DNA of 36,188 nucleotides from Actinospica durhamensis (GTDB lineage Bacteria > Actinomycetota > Actinomycetes > Streptomycetales > Catenulisporaceae). The position numbers were made by a program, and so were the translations under genes. Shown here piece by piece: positions 16,066 to 22,686 of the stretch; position 1 is the first letter of the stretch; every line of letters starts with the position of its first letter. Under the pieces are notes generated by a model. It did not search any database and was not told the origin of the DNA. It worked only from the letters and a program-made list of their open reading frames with translations. Where the stretch lies: positions 1 through 36,188 of the forward strand of contig NZ_JAGSOG010000062.1 in the NCBI RefSeq assembly GCF_018139695.1, read 5' to 3'.

Positions 16066-16662
16066 TCAGCCCTCGACGGCGGCCACGGCGTCGAGGGCGC
16101 GCTTGAGCATCTCCTCAGGGCCCTGGTTCGCCGAGTCCAGCAGCAGGTGCGGCTCGGTCCACGGCTCCCAGCGGCCCTTCATCCGCAGCACATGCTCCCA
16201 CGGGACCGTCGGCTTCCAACCGGGGATGCCGCGGTCGCGGCCCTCGACCCGGGACCGGTGCAGCGTTTCGTCGGAGCAGACGCACTCGATGCCGACGAAG
16301 CGGGCGCCGAGCCTGGCCGCGACGGCCTGATGGCGGGCGCGGACCTCGGCCTCGCAGGCGGCCACGTCCAGGATCGCGTCGAGACCGAGTTGGAGCTGGC
16401 GGGCCATCGAGGCGGCGATCATCAGCTCGGCGATCGGTTTGACGTTCTCGTTCGTCAGGACCCGGGCCGGCATGAGTGCGCCGAGCTGCCAGTCCATGGA
16501 GAACACCGGCACCCGCAGGGCCCGGGCCAGGCCCTCGGCCAGCGTGCTCTTGCCCGCCCCCGGCACCCCGGCGACCAGGATCGCCAGCCCCGTGCCCGCG
16601 TCGGGCAGTGGGCTCAGCCGTGCATAGGCGGTGAGCCAGGGCTCGTAGTCGATGTCCGTCAT
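16066..16662 (-). CDS. P-loop kinase-like ATPase (AAA_33 type), coupled to TetR
   Basis: A 198-residue nucleotide-binding protein. Walker A is LVAGVPGAGKSTLAEGLARA, followed by a substrate-side Asp in VFSMDWQLG and the LILDVAAC-like segment (GLDAILDVAACEAEVRARHQ) found in small-molecule kinases related to zeta toxin and chloramphenicol phosphotransferase. LHRSRVEGRDRG supplies the lid arginines. The PGWKPTVPWEHVLRM segment is common to a group of uncharacterised actinobacterial kinases. ATG 16662 overlaps the TetR stop (ATGA), so translation is coupled. Substrate unknown; a detoxifying phosphotransferase is possible. It converges with the dehydrogenase; the 55-bp gap holds imperfect GCGGSACG repeats and no clear hairpin. 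Confidence 0.82.
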   Translation of the reverse strand: MTDIDYEPWLTAYARLSPLPDAGTGLAILVAGVPGAGKSTLAEGLARALRVPVFSMDWQLGALMPARVLTNENVKPIAELMIAASMARQLQLGLDAILDVAACEAEVRARHQAVAARLGARFVGIECVCSDETLHRSRVEGRDRGIPGWKPTVPWEHVLRMKGRWEPWTEPHLLLDSANQGPEEMLKRALDAVAAVEG

Positions 16663-17255
16663 GGATCGACGTTAGCCGGACGCAGCCCGTCCAGGGCGGC
16701 CCGCAGGATCGGGCCGGTGTAGCGCGCGTCGCCGTGGATGCCGGTGATGGCGATGACCATGTCGAGGATCTGTTCCAGGCTCAGCTCCGCGCGCACCTCG
16801 TGGGTTTGCTGGGCGGCGGCCAGCAGCGGCCGGCCGGCCGCCAGCACCCGGGAGCGGTTGTCGTTGAACAGCGGGCTGTCGTGGTCCACCTGTGCGAGCA
16901 GTTCCTGGGCGATGTGGTGCTTGCCCGCGGAGAAGGCCAGGAAGCGCCCGAGCCAGGCGGTGAACGCCGCGCCCGGGGACGCCGCGGCGGCCGCCTCGTC
17001 CTCGGCCGCCGCGCACACGGTCTCGACCTGCTCGGCGTACAGGGCCTCGAGCAGCTCGCGGCGGCCGGGGAAGTTGCGGTAGAGGGTGGCCATGCCGACC
17101 CCGGCCCGGCGGGCGATCTCGGCCATCGAGCTGTGCGGCGCCTCGGCCAGCGCGGCCCGCGCGGCGGTGAGGATCGTGTCCCGGTTGCGCGCGGCGTCCA
17201 CGCGCTTGGCGGGCGGCCGCGCGCGGCTCGGCTCCTGGTCGGGGGCGTGTTCCAT
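16659..17255 (-). CDS. TetR/AcrR-family transcriptional regulator
   Basis: A 198-residue repressor. The N-terminal HTH is clear: AARAALAEAPHSSMAEIARR, AGVGMATLYRNFPGRRELLE. This is the TetR form common in actinobacteria, followed by an all-helical ligand-binding domain (SPGAAFTAWLGRFLAFSAGK, then LEQILDMVIAITGI). ATG 17255 has AGGAAG 6 bases upstream. The start lies 12 bp from the nearer of two 20-bp operator-like repeats (17268-17313), which should allow autoregulation and control of the divergent aldo/keto reductase. The downstream kinase gene is translationally coupled. Confidence 0.92.
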   Translation of the reverse strand: MEHAPDQEPSRARPPAKRVDAARNRDTILTAARAALAEAPHSSMAEIARRAGVGMATLYRNFPGRRELLEALYAEQVETVCAAAEDEAAAAASPGAAFTAWLGRFLAFSAGKHHIAQELLAQVDHDSPLFNDNRSRVLAAGRPLLAAAQQTHEVRAELSLEQILDMVIAITGIHGDARYTGPILRAALDGLRPANVDP

Positions 17256-17267
17256 GACCGGCTTCCT

Positions 17268-17313
17268 AAGTGGAGAGGCTATCCGCTACAGTGAAGTGGA
17301 CAGGTTATCCGCT
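17268..17313. promoter_or_regulatory. Twin 20-bp operators, probable TetR binding sites
   Basis: AAGTGGAGAGGCTATCCGCT (17268-17287) and AAGTGGACAGGTTATCCGCT (17294-17313) match at 18 of 20 positions and are 26 bp apart. Each is itself an imperfect palindrome (AGTGGA ... TCCGCT). They lie between the divergent TetR and aldo/keto reductase genes, nearer the TetR start. Their placement on TetR's upstream edge fits autorepression. Confidence 0.75.
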
Positions 17314-17398
17314 TCGGGGTCCATCCTAGCGGACCGCTCGGATCTTCGGACCCCGCAGGCCGCCGCGCTCTCGTACGCGGCGAGGTCAGGAGCTCACC

Positions 17399-18436
17399 AT
17401 GCAGTACCGCCCGTTGGGACGCACCGGCATCTCGGTCAGCCAGCTGTGTCTGGGTTCGATGATGCTCGGCGCCTTCGGCAACCCCGACCACGAGGACGGG
17501 GTGAAGATCATCCACCGCGCGCTGGACGCCGGGATCAACTTCCTCGACACCGCCGACTTCTACTCCGGCGGCGAGTCGGAGCAGATCGTGGGCAAGGCGC
17601 TGGCCGGCGGCCGGCGCGAGAACGTGGTGCTGGCGAGCAAGGGCGGGCTGCCCTTCGGCGCCGACCCCAACGAGCGCGGGACCTCGCGCCGCTGGATCAC
17701 CCGGGCCGTCGAGGGCTCGCTGCGGCGGCTCGGCACCGACTGGATCGACCTCTACCAGATCCACCGGCTCGACCCGAGCGTCGACATCGACGAGACCCTG
17801 GGCGTGCTCAGCGACCTGGTGCACGCGGGCAAGATCCGCGCGTTCGGCGCCTCCACCGTCTCCGGGTCCGAGATCGTCGAGGCGCAGTGGGCCGCCGAGC
17901 GGCGCGGCCGCGAGCGCTTCCGCACCGAGCAGCCCCCTTACTCGCTGCTGACCCGCGCGGTGGAGTACGACGTGCTGCCCACCTGCCTGCGCCACGGCCT
18001 CGGCGTGCTCGTCTACAGCCCGCTCTCCGGCGGCTGGCTCACCGGCCGCTACCGCAAGGGCCTCGAGATCGCCGGACCCGGCTCGGCCGTGCGGGCCCAG
18101 CGCTTCAGCGCGGCCTACGACGTCTCCGACCCGGCCAACGCGGCCAAGTTCGAGGCCGCCGACGCCCTCGGCGCGCTCGCCGAGGAGACCGGCCTGACGC
18201 TGATTCAGCTGGCCATCGCGTTCGTGGTGCGCCACCCCGCGGTCACCTCCGCGATCGTGGGCCCGCGCACCATGGATCACCTCGAGTCCTACCTCACCGC
18301 CGACGGGGTGGAGCTGTCCGAGGACGTGCTCGACCGCATCGACGCGATCGTGCCGCCCGGCCACACCGTCAACGTGGCCGACAACAGCTGGGCCAACTCG
18401 ACCACCGCGCTGACCCCGGCCGCCCGGCGGCGCTGA
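17399..18436 (+). CDS. Aldo/keto reductase
   Basis: A 345-residue (alpha/beta)8-barrel NADPH-dependent oxidoreductase. The catalytic tetrad is visible as Asp and Tyr in FLDTADFYSGGESEQIVG, Lys in VVLASKGG and His in LYQIHRLDP. The cofactor segment at the C-terminus reads FVVRHPAVTSAIVGPRTMDH. N-terminal MQYRPLGRTGISVSQLCLGS is standard for the yajO/YghZ-like group, which acts on aldehydes, ketones and quinones. ATG 17399 has AGGAG upstream. The twin operators lie about 86 bp before it, so derepression by a TetR ligand is likely; the ligand may be the reductase substrate (inference). Confidence 0.93.
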   Translation: MQYRPLGRTGISVSQLCLGSMMLGAFGNPDHEDGVKIIHRALDAGINFLDTADFYSGGESEQIVGKALAGGRRENVVLASKGGLPFGADPNERGTSRRWITRAVEGSLRRLGTDWIDLYQIHRLDPSVDIDETLGVLSDLVHAGKIRAFGASTVSGSEIVEAQWAAERRGRERFRTEQPPYSLLTRAVEYDVLPTCLRHGLGVLVYSPLSGGWLTGRYRKGLEIAGPGSAVRAQRFSAAYDVSDPANAAKFEAADALGALAEETGLTLIQLAIAFVVRHPAVTSAIVGPRTMDHLESYLTADGVELSEDVLDRIDAIVPPGHTVNVADNSWANSTTALTPAARRR

Positions 18437-18529
18437 CCGCCGAGCGCCGCATCCGCCGCACCCGTCCGCACCGCCGTGCCGGGCGGGACGGCGGGGGCGA
18501 CGTTTGCGTGTCAGGACTCGGGGTTATCG

Positions 18530-19852
18530 GTGGTAGTCGTGGAGAACGCCGCCGAGCTCGATCGGCGCGCCCGCCTGTATGACGGCTGGATCGCGCCGCA
18601 CCACATCGACGTGCTGATCGAGCATGGACACGTCCGTGAAGTGCAACGTCTCGCCGAGGAGGGCGACTGGTACTGCGCTCGCGCCATCGCCGCACGTCAC
18701 GCCGCCCGGGGCCGGCACGAGGACGCGCTCGCGCTGCTCACCCCGTTCGCCGACACCGGGTGGTGGTACGCCGTGGAGTCGATCGCGGAGCTGCTCGCGG
18801 ACAGCGGGCGGGCGGACGAGGCGATCGAACTGGCCGTCGGACACGCCGAATCCGGGGACCGGGCGGCTGTAAATTACGCGGCCGAACTGCTCGCCAGGGA
18901 CGGCCGGGTGGACGAGGCCTTCGCCCTGCTGCGCCCCCGGATCCGGCACTGGTGCCACGCCCAGGCGCTGGTGCGCATCAGTGACGGTCTCGGCCGGGAC
19001 GAGCAGGTGCTCGAGGAGCTCCGCGAGTTCGCCGCGGCGGCCCCGCCGCGCGAACGCTGGCGCGCGGCCCAGCTGCGCGCCACCGTGCTCGAGCGCTCCG
19101 GCCGGGTCGACGACGCCGTGGCCGCGCTGCAGCAGCAGGTCCACGTGCAGCACGTGACCTTCGTGAACATCGTCGAGCACCTCGCCGACCTGCTCGCCCG
19201 GCACGGCCGGCACGAGGAACTGCGGGCCCTGATCGACGGGCACGGGGGCGATCAGGCCGCCTACCGGCTGGCCGGCCACCTCGAGCAGGCCGGCGACGTG
19301 GACGGCGCGATGGAGCTGCTCGAACCGCTGGCCGCGAGCGGGCGCCCGAACCCCTCCGTACTGCTGGCCGAGCTGCTGGTGCGGGCCGGGCGCGCGGACG
19401 AGGCACTCAGCGTGCTGCGACGCGCGCTGGTGGGCGGCGAGGAGGACTGGCTGCTGCACACCTGGGCCGAGTTGATGGCCGCCTCGGGCCGCACGGAGGA
19501 GGCCCTGACCGTGCTGGACGAACTGGCCGACGGGCCGTTCGGGATGACCTGGGAGCTGTTCGAGCAGCGCCTCGGCCTGCTCGCGGCCGGCGGGCGGATC
19601 GGGCAGGCGGTGCAGGAACTGCGTGAGCACCCGCGCTCCGGCGAGTGGTACGCGACCTGGCGCCTGTCCGAACTGCTGGCCGCAGACGGCCGGGACGAGG
19701 AGGCGCTCGAGGTGCTGGAGTCGGGCCCCGACCACTCCATGAGCACCGACCTGCGCGCCCGGCTGCTGATCGGCCGCGGCCGGGCCGAGGAGGCGGTGGC
19801 GATGCTGCGCCGGCCCAGGTTCCCGCCGCCCGAGCCCGACCTGTGGGGCTGA
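18530..19852 (+). CDS. TPR-like helical repeat protein
   Basis: About 440 residues made almost entirely of tetratricopeptide-like repeats of roughly 34 residues, about 11-12 copies with the pattern LLAxxGRxDEALxLLxPxAxxGxWxA. Clear copies include ELLADSGRADEAIELA, ELLARDGRVDEAFALL, ELLVRAGRADEALSVL, ELMAASGRTEEALTVL and ELLAADGRDEEALEVL. There is no signal peptide, membrane segment or catalytic domain, so it is likely a cytoplasmic scaffold. The start is uncertain: GTG 18530 puts the conserved ENAAELDRRARLYDGWI at the N-terminus; GTG 18476 would add 18 residues. It lies 93 bp after the aldo/keto reductase and could be read through from it. A strong terminator follows. Confidence 0.8.
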   Translation: MVVVENAAELDRRARLYDGWIAPHHIDVLIEHGHVREVQRLAEEGDWYCARAIAARHAARGRHEDALALLTPFADTGWWYAVESIAELLADSGRADEAIELAVGHAESGDRAAVNYAAELLARDGRVDEAFALLRPRIRHWCHAQALVRISDGLGRDEQVLEELREFAAAAPPRERWRAAQLRATVLERSGRVDDAVAALQQQVHVQHVTFVNIVEHLADLLARHGRHEELRALIDGHGGDQAAYRLAGHLEQAGDVDGAMELLEPLAASGRPNPSVLLAELLVRAGRADEALSVLRRALVGGEEDWLLHTWAELMAASGRTEEALTVLDELADGPFGMTWELFEQRLGLLAAGGRIGQAVQELREHPRSGEWYATWRLSELLAADGRDEEALEVLESGPDHSMSTDLRARLLIGRGRAEEAVAMLRRPRFPPPEPDLWG

Positions 19853-19863
19853 GCGCCGCGCCG

Positions 19864-19890
19864 CCGGCGCTGCCCGAGCGGCAGCGCCGG
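19864..19890. terminator. Bidirectional hairpin terminator
   Basis: Perfect 11-bp stem CCGGCGCTGCC (19864-19874) with GGCAGCGCCGG (19880-19890) and a 5-base loop CGAGC. It sits between the convergent TPR gene (ends 19852) and dioxygenase gene (ends 19920). No T-run on either side. Confidence 0.8.
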
Positions 19891-19919
19891 GCGCCGCGCC
19901 GGGCGGGTCGGCGGGCTGC

Positions 19920-20696
19920 TCAGCCGAACTGGATGGAGCGCTTGGACAGGCCCATCCACGTGCCCTCGATCACCTGCTGCGGCTTGGCGATCTCGTCCAG
20001 CGCGGTGCCGAGGGTGACGGCGAGCGGGACGAAGTGCTCCTCGCGCGGGTGGGCGAACTTCGCGGCCGGGGCCTTGCGGCGGAAGTCCAGGATCGCGTCC
20101 ACGTCCCCTGATTCCAGCGCGGCCCTGCCCCAGGCGTCGAACTCGGCCAGCGGGCGCGGGGCCACGCCGTTCGGGTTCAGCGCGCGCAGGTTGTGCGTGA
20201 ACGAGCCGGAGCTGACGATCAGGTAGCCCTCGTCGCGCAGCGGGGCGAGCTTGCGGCCGATCTCCAGCAGCGCCTGCGGATCCAGGGTCGGCATCGAGAT
20301 CTGCAGCACCGGCACGTCGGCGCGCGGATACAGCTCGAGCAGCGGGATGAACGCGCCGTGGTCGAGCCCGCGGTCCGGCAGGTCGTGCACCGGCATCCCG
20401 GGGCCGCGCAGCAGTTTGCGCACCCGCTCGGCCAGCTCCGGCGCGCCGGGCGCCGGGTACTTCAGCCGGTAGTACTCGTCCGGGAAGCCCCAGAAATCGT
20501 AGATCAGCGGCCTGACGTCGGTGGCGCCGATCGCCAGCGGAGCCTGCTCCCAGTGCGCCGAGACCATCAGCACGGCCTTGGGCCGGGGCAGCCGCTCACC
20601 CCAGTCGGCCAGCTGCCGGGTCCACTCGGCGTCCTCGAGCAGGGTCGGGCCGCCGTGGCTCAGGAAGACGGTGGGCATGCGCTCGGTCGAGGTCAT
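19920..20696 (-). CDS. Class III extradiol dioxygenase-like protein (YgiD/DODA family)
   Basis: A 258-residue LigB-superfamily protein like E. coli YgiD and plant DOPA 4,5-dioxygenase. Metal ligands are the His residues in VFLSHGGPTLL (His14), VLMVSAHWE (His48) and LDHGAFIPL (His113); SFTHNLR (His168) is the usual catalytic His. The family opens catechol rings using Fe(II) or Zn. Length matches family members (about 260). It lies 19 bp after ribA on the same strand and is almost certainly cotranscribed, so it belongs to the MarR-controlled unit. The natural substrate in bacteria is unsettled. Confidence 0.9.
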   Translation of the reverse strand: MTSTERMPTVFLSHGGPTLLEDAEWTRQLADWGERLPRPKAVLMVSAHWEQAPLAIGATDVRPLIYDFWGFPDEYYRLKYPAPGAPELAERVRKLLRGPGMPVHDLPDRGLDHGAFIPLLELYPRADVPVLQISMPTLDPQALLEIGRKLAPLRDEGYLIVSSGSFTHNLRALNPNGVAPRPLAEFDAWGRAALESGDVDAILDFRRKAPAAKFAHPREEHFVPLAVTLGTALDEIAKPQQVIEGTWMGLSKRSIQFG

Positions 20697-20715
20697 CGCG
20701 GTCGTCTCCTTCAGC

Positions 20716-21351
20716 TCAGACCAGCGAAGCCAGGTCGAGGCTGTGGTGGGTGAGGGTGGCCTTGGCCAGCAGGTAGCCGAGGTTGTGCGCGGTCGCGTGC
20801 ACGCCCGTGCTCACCTGCTCGCGCACGTCGATGCCGTGGGTGAGCAGCTGGCGGGACTTGTCCGGGTTGTTGGAGAGCAGGTCGATCCGCTCGGCGCCGA
20901 GGGCGGCCAGCATCTGCGCGGCGGCGGTGTAGTCGCGGGCGTCCTCGGGCAGGCCCAGCGCGGCGTTGGCGGCGTAGGTGTCAAGGCCCTGATCCTGGAG
21001 CGCGTACGCGTCGAGCTTCTGGTACAGCCCGATGCCGCGGCCCTCCTGGCGCAGGTAGAGCAGGTAGCCGCCGCGCTCGGAGATCCGCTCGACCGCCTCG
21101 CGCAGCTGCGGCCCGCAGTCGCAGCGGGCCGAGCCGAGTACGTCCCCGGTCAGGCACTCGGAGTGCAGCCGGACCAGCGGCACCCGGCCCGGCGCGAGCG
21201 AGCCGAGCCCGACGGCCACGTGCTCGCGCCCGTCCACCAGCCCCTCGAAGGTGACCAGCTCCGACGCCGCGACGAACCCGTCGCCGAAGCGCAGCGGCAC
21301 CTGTACGCGGGTGCGCACGGTGGCGGCCGGGAGGTTCAAATTTGAACTCAT
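20716..21351 (-). CDS. ribA: GTP cyclohydrolase II, stand-alone
   Basis: A 211-residue enzyme that opens the imidazole ring of GTP to give 2,5-diamino-6-ribosylamino-pyrimidinone phosphate, the first riboflavin precursor. Zinc ligands are Cys66, Cys77 and Cys79 in LHSECLTGDVLGSARCDCG; the catalytic segment LRQEGRGIGLYQKLDAYALQ and LLSNNPDK are intact, so activity is expected. It lacks the RibB domain found in bifunctional RibBA, and no other rib gene is nearby, which suggests a special-purpose copy. The start is ATG 21351, not the upstream one, because a TATTCT -10 element lies 7 bases before it, implying a leaderless message. One palindromic operator overlaps codons 2-6. Confidence 0.93.
   Translation of the reverse strand: MSSNLNLPAATVRTRVQVPLRFGDGFVAASELVTFEGLVDGREHVAVGLGSLAPGRVPLVRLHSECLTGDVLGSARCDCGPQLREAVERISERGGYLLYLRQEGRGIGLYQKLDAYALQDQGLDTYAANAALGLPEDARDYTAAAQMLAALGAERIDLLSNNPDKSRQLLTHGIDVREQVSTGVHATAHNLGYLLAKATLTHHSLDLASLV
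21334..21347. promoter_or_regulatory. MarR operator box 1, inside ribA codons 2-6
   Basis: Perfect 14-bp palindrome GTTCAAATTTGAAC. It begins 4 bases into the ribA message if that message is leaderless, so a bound dimer would block transcription right after initiation. The sequence encodes SSNLN, which is AT-rich against an otherwise very GC-rich gene, implying selection for DNA binding. Confidence 0.82.
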
Positions 21352-21358
21352 GCGTTCC

Positions 21359-21387
21359 AGAATACGCTTGCGTTCAAATTTGAACAA
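21359..21387 (-). promoter_or_regulatory. ribA promoter (leaderless)
   Basis: On the minus strand, -35 TTGTTC (21387-21382) and -10 TATTCT (21364-21359) are separated by exactly 17 bp. The ATG follows the -10 by 7 bases. No Shine-Dalgarno run lies in between. Box 2 covers the -35 and spacer. Confidence 0.65.
21372..21385. promoter_or_regulatory. MarR operator box 2, shared by both divergent promoters
   Basis: A second perfect GTTCAAATTTGAAC, identical to box 1, with centres 38 bp apart. It overlaps the ribA -35 and sits about 22-35 bp before the marR start, in the marR promoter as well. Palindromes of this TTCAA-ATTTGAA type are typical MarR-family sites. Confidence 0.85.
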
Positions 21388-21394
21388 CCCCTGC

Positions 21395-21407
21395 TAGGCT
21401 GGATCCG
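21395..21407 (+). promoter_or_regulatory. Candidate marR promoter (leaderless)
   Basis: TAGGCT (21395-21400) is a fair -10 element with 6 bases before GTG 21407, and no ribosome-binding site precedes the GTG. The -35 would fall in operator box 2 and matches consensus poorly. Confidence 0.45.
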
Positions 21408-21466
21408 TGACCGAGCAAGCCGTGACCGAGCAAGCCGTGACCGAGCAAGCCGTGACCGAGGACGCC
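21407..21466 (+). repeat. 15-bp tandem repeat at the start of marR
   Basis: Three perfect copies of GTGACCGAGCAAGCC (21407-21451) followed by a degenerate fourth (GTGACCGAGGACGCC, 21452-21466). The unit is five codons, so copy-number change keeps the frame. Each unit starts with a possible GTG start codon. Confidence 0.9.
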
Positions 21467-21952
21467 GTGGCCGGACGCAGCGAGCCGTCCCGGGAGCCGA
21501 AGTGGCTGGACACGCACGAGATGCGCGCCTGGCAGTCCTTCCTGGCCGCCGGCGCGCTGGTCGGGCGCCGGGTGGAGCAGCAGCTCAAGGAGCAGGGCCT
21601 GTCCCACCTGCAGTACGAGGTGCTGGTGCGGCTGTCCGCGGCCGAGGCCGGGGAGATGCGCATGGCCGAGCTGGCCGAGTCGATCTACACGTCCAAGAGC
21701 GGCCTGACCTACCAGATCGGCCAACTGGAGAAGTCCGGCCTGGTGCGCCGGCGCAACTGCGCGATCGTGCACGGGGTGTTCGCGTGCCTGACCGACGCCG
21801 GGCGGGCCAAGCTCGCCGAGGCCGCCCCCGGCCACCTCGCGACGGTCCGGGCCTACCTCGTCGACGTGCTCGACGATACGCAGCTCGGGCAGGTCGCCGA
21901 CGCCCTCGAGAAGGTGGCCGACCAGGCCACCGACGCCGACTGGCGGGTGTGA
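21407..21952 (+). CDS. MarR-family transcriptional regulator with a repeated N-terminal tail
   Basis: A 181-residue winged-helix regulator. The core (LDTHEMRAWQSFLAAGALVG ... LSHLQYEVLVRLSAAE) leads into the HTH MRMAELAESIYTSKSGLTYQ and the wing QLEKSGLVRRRNCAIVHGVF. The first 20 residues are an unusual tail of TEQAV repeats (21407-21466). Every repeat unit begins with GTG, so internal starts are possible; GTG 21407 is chosen because it fits the -10 spacing. It is divergent from ribA with two identical palindromes between, so it should repress both. The inducer is unknown; MarR proteins commonly sense phenolics, quinones or oxidants, consistent with the linked dioxygenase. It converges with a methyltransferase gene (9-bp gap). 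Confidence 0.93.
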   Translation: MTEQAVTEQAVTEQAVTEDAVAGRSEPSREPKWLDTHEMRAWQSFLAAGALVGRRVEQQLKEQGLSHLQYEVLVRLSAAEAGEMRMAELAESIYTSKSGLTYQIGQLEKSGLVRRRNCAIVHGVFACLTDAGRAKLAEAAPGHLATVRAYLVDVLDDTQLGQVADALEKVADQATDADWRV

Positions 21953-21957
21953 GGCGC

Positions 21958-21969
21958 CGGCCTAGGCCG
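21958..21969. other. 12-bp palindrome between convergent genes
   Basis: CGGCCTAGGCCG is a perfect palindrome spanning the 9-bp gap and the end of the methyltransferase gene (21962). Too short and loop-less to be a clear terminator. Confidence 0.4.
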
Positions 21970-22642
21970 CGCGCACCTGGGTGACCCGCCACAGCCGCCG
22001 CGGCAGTTCGCCCTCCTCGAACGCCTCCACCTCAGGGTGCTGCCAGCCCCGGGCGAGGTCGTCCACGAGCTCGCGGGAGAAGAAGTGCACGGCGAAGCCG
22101 CCGTGCTCGTAGACGTCCTCGCCGAGCGCGACGCCCGCGCCGTAGTGCTCGTCTCCGGTGTGGCGCACGGTGTAGACGAACAGTCCGCCCGGACGCAGGA
22201 CCCTGCGGACCTCGTCCACCACCGCGCGGATCTCGTCCGTGGTCAAGGCCATGCACAGCAGCATGTGCGCGTATACGGCATCGAATTCGCCGTCCGGGTA
22301 GGGCAGCTTGTCCCGGGCGTCGTGCTCGACCGCGGCCACCGCGTCGGCCAGACCCTCGGCCTGGGCCGCGCGCACCAGCTGGGCCAGGGCCTCGCGGCTG
22401 TAGTCGATCGCGTCCACCGAGAGGCCGGCTCGGGCGAAGCCGAGCGCGTCGCGGCCGTGGCCCGCGCCGAGTTCCAGCACCCGGCGGGCCCCGGCCTGCT
22501 CGAACGCGGCCAGTGCCGCGACCGCGGCCGCGGACGGCAAAGCGCCGTACACGCCCGGGTGCTGTTCGTAGGTCGCCTGCCAGTGGCGCTGCTGCCGTGC
22601 GCCGATCTCGTCGTCCTGCCGCACCCGCACCTGCTCCGACAT
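21962..22642 (-). CDS. Class I SAM-dependent methyltransferase (TehB-like)
   Basis: About 226 residues with motif I VLELGAGHGRDALGFARAG, acidic motif VDAIDYSREAL, VEHDARDKLPYPDGEFDAVY and post-III RVLRPGGLFVYTVRHTG. The HWQATYEQHPGVYGALPS lead resembles TehB/thiopurine-type small-molecule methyltransferases. The start at ATG 22642 has AGGCAGGG upstream; a GTG at 22690 overlaps the response-regulator stop (GTGA) and would add 16 residues, so coupling is an alternative. It is downstream of the two-component system on the same strand and probably cotranscribed with it. Substrate unknown. Confidence 0.85.
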   Translation of the reverse strand: MSEQVRVRQDDEIGARQQRHWQATYEQHPGVYGALPSAAAVAALAAFEQAGARRVLELGAGHGRDALGFARAGLSVDAIDYSREALAQLVRAAQAEGLADAVAAVEHDARDKLPYPDGEFDAVYAHMLLCMALTTDEIRAVVDEVRRVLRPGGLFVYTVRHTGDEHYGAGVALGEDVYEHGGFAVHFFSRELVDDLARGWQHPEVEAFEEGELPRRLWRVTQVRAA

Positions 22643-22686
22643 GCCGTGATCCCTGCCTGTCCTCGCGCTCTTCGCGGCCGGGGCGG

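Noticed and set aside
14402-16330. 642-codon plus-strand frame across gntK, the dehydrogenase and the kinase end
   Set aside because: It crosses three real genes on two strands and reads as low-complexity Arg/Gly/Ala.
21407-21466. Possible CRISPR-like array
   Set aside because: The 15-bp units are contiguous with no spacers and code part of MarR.
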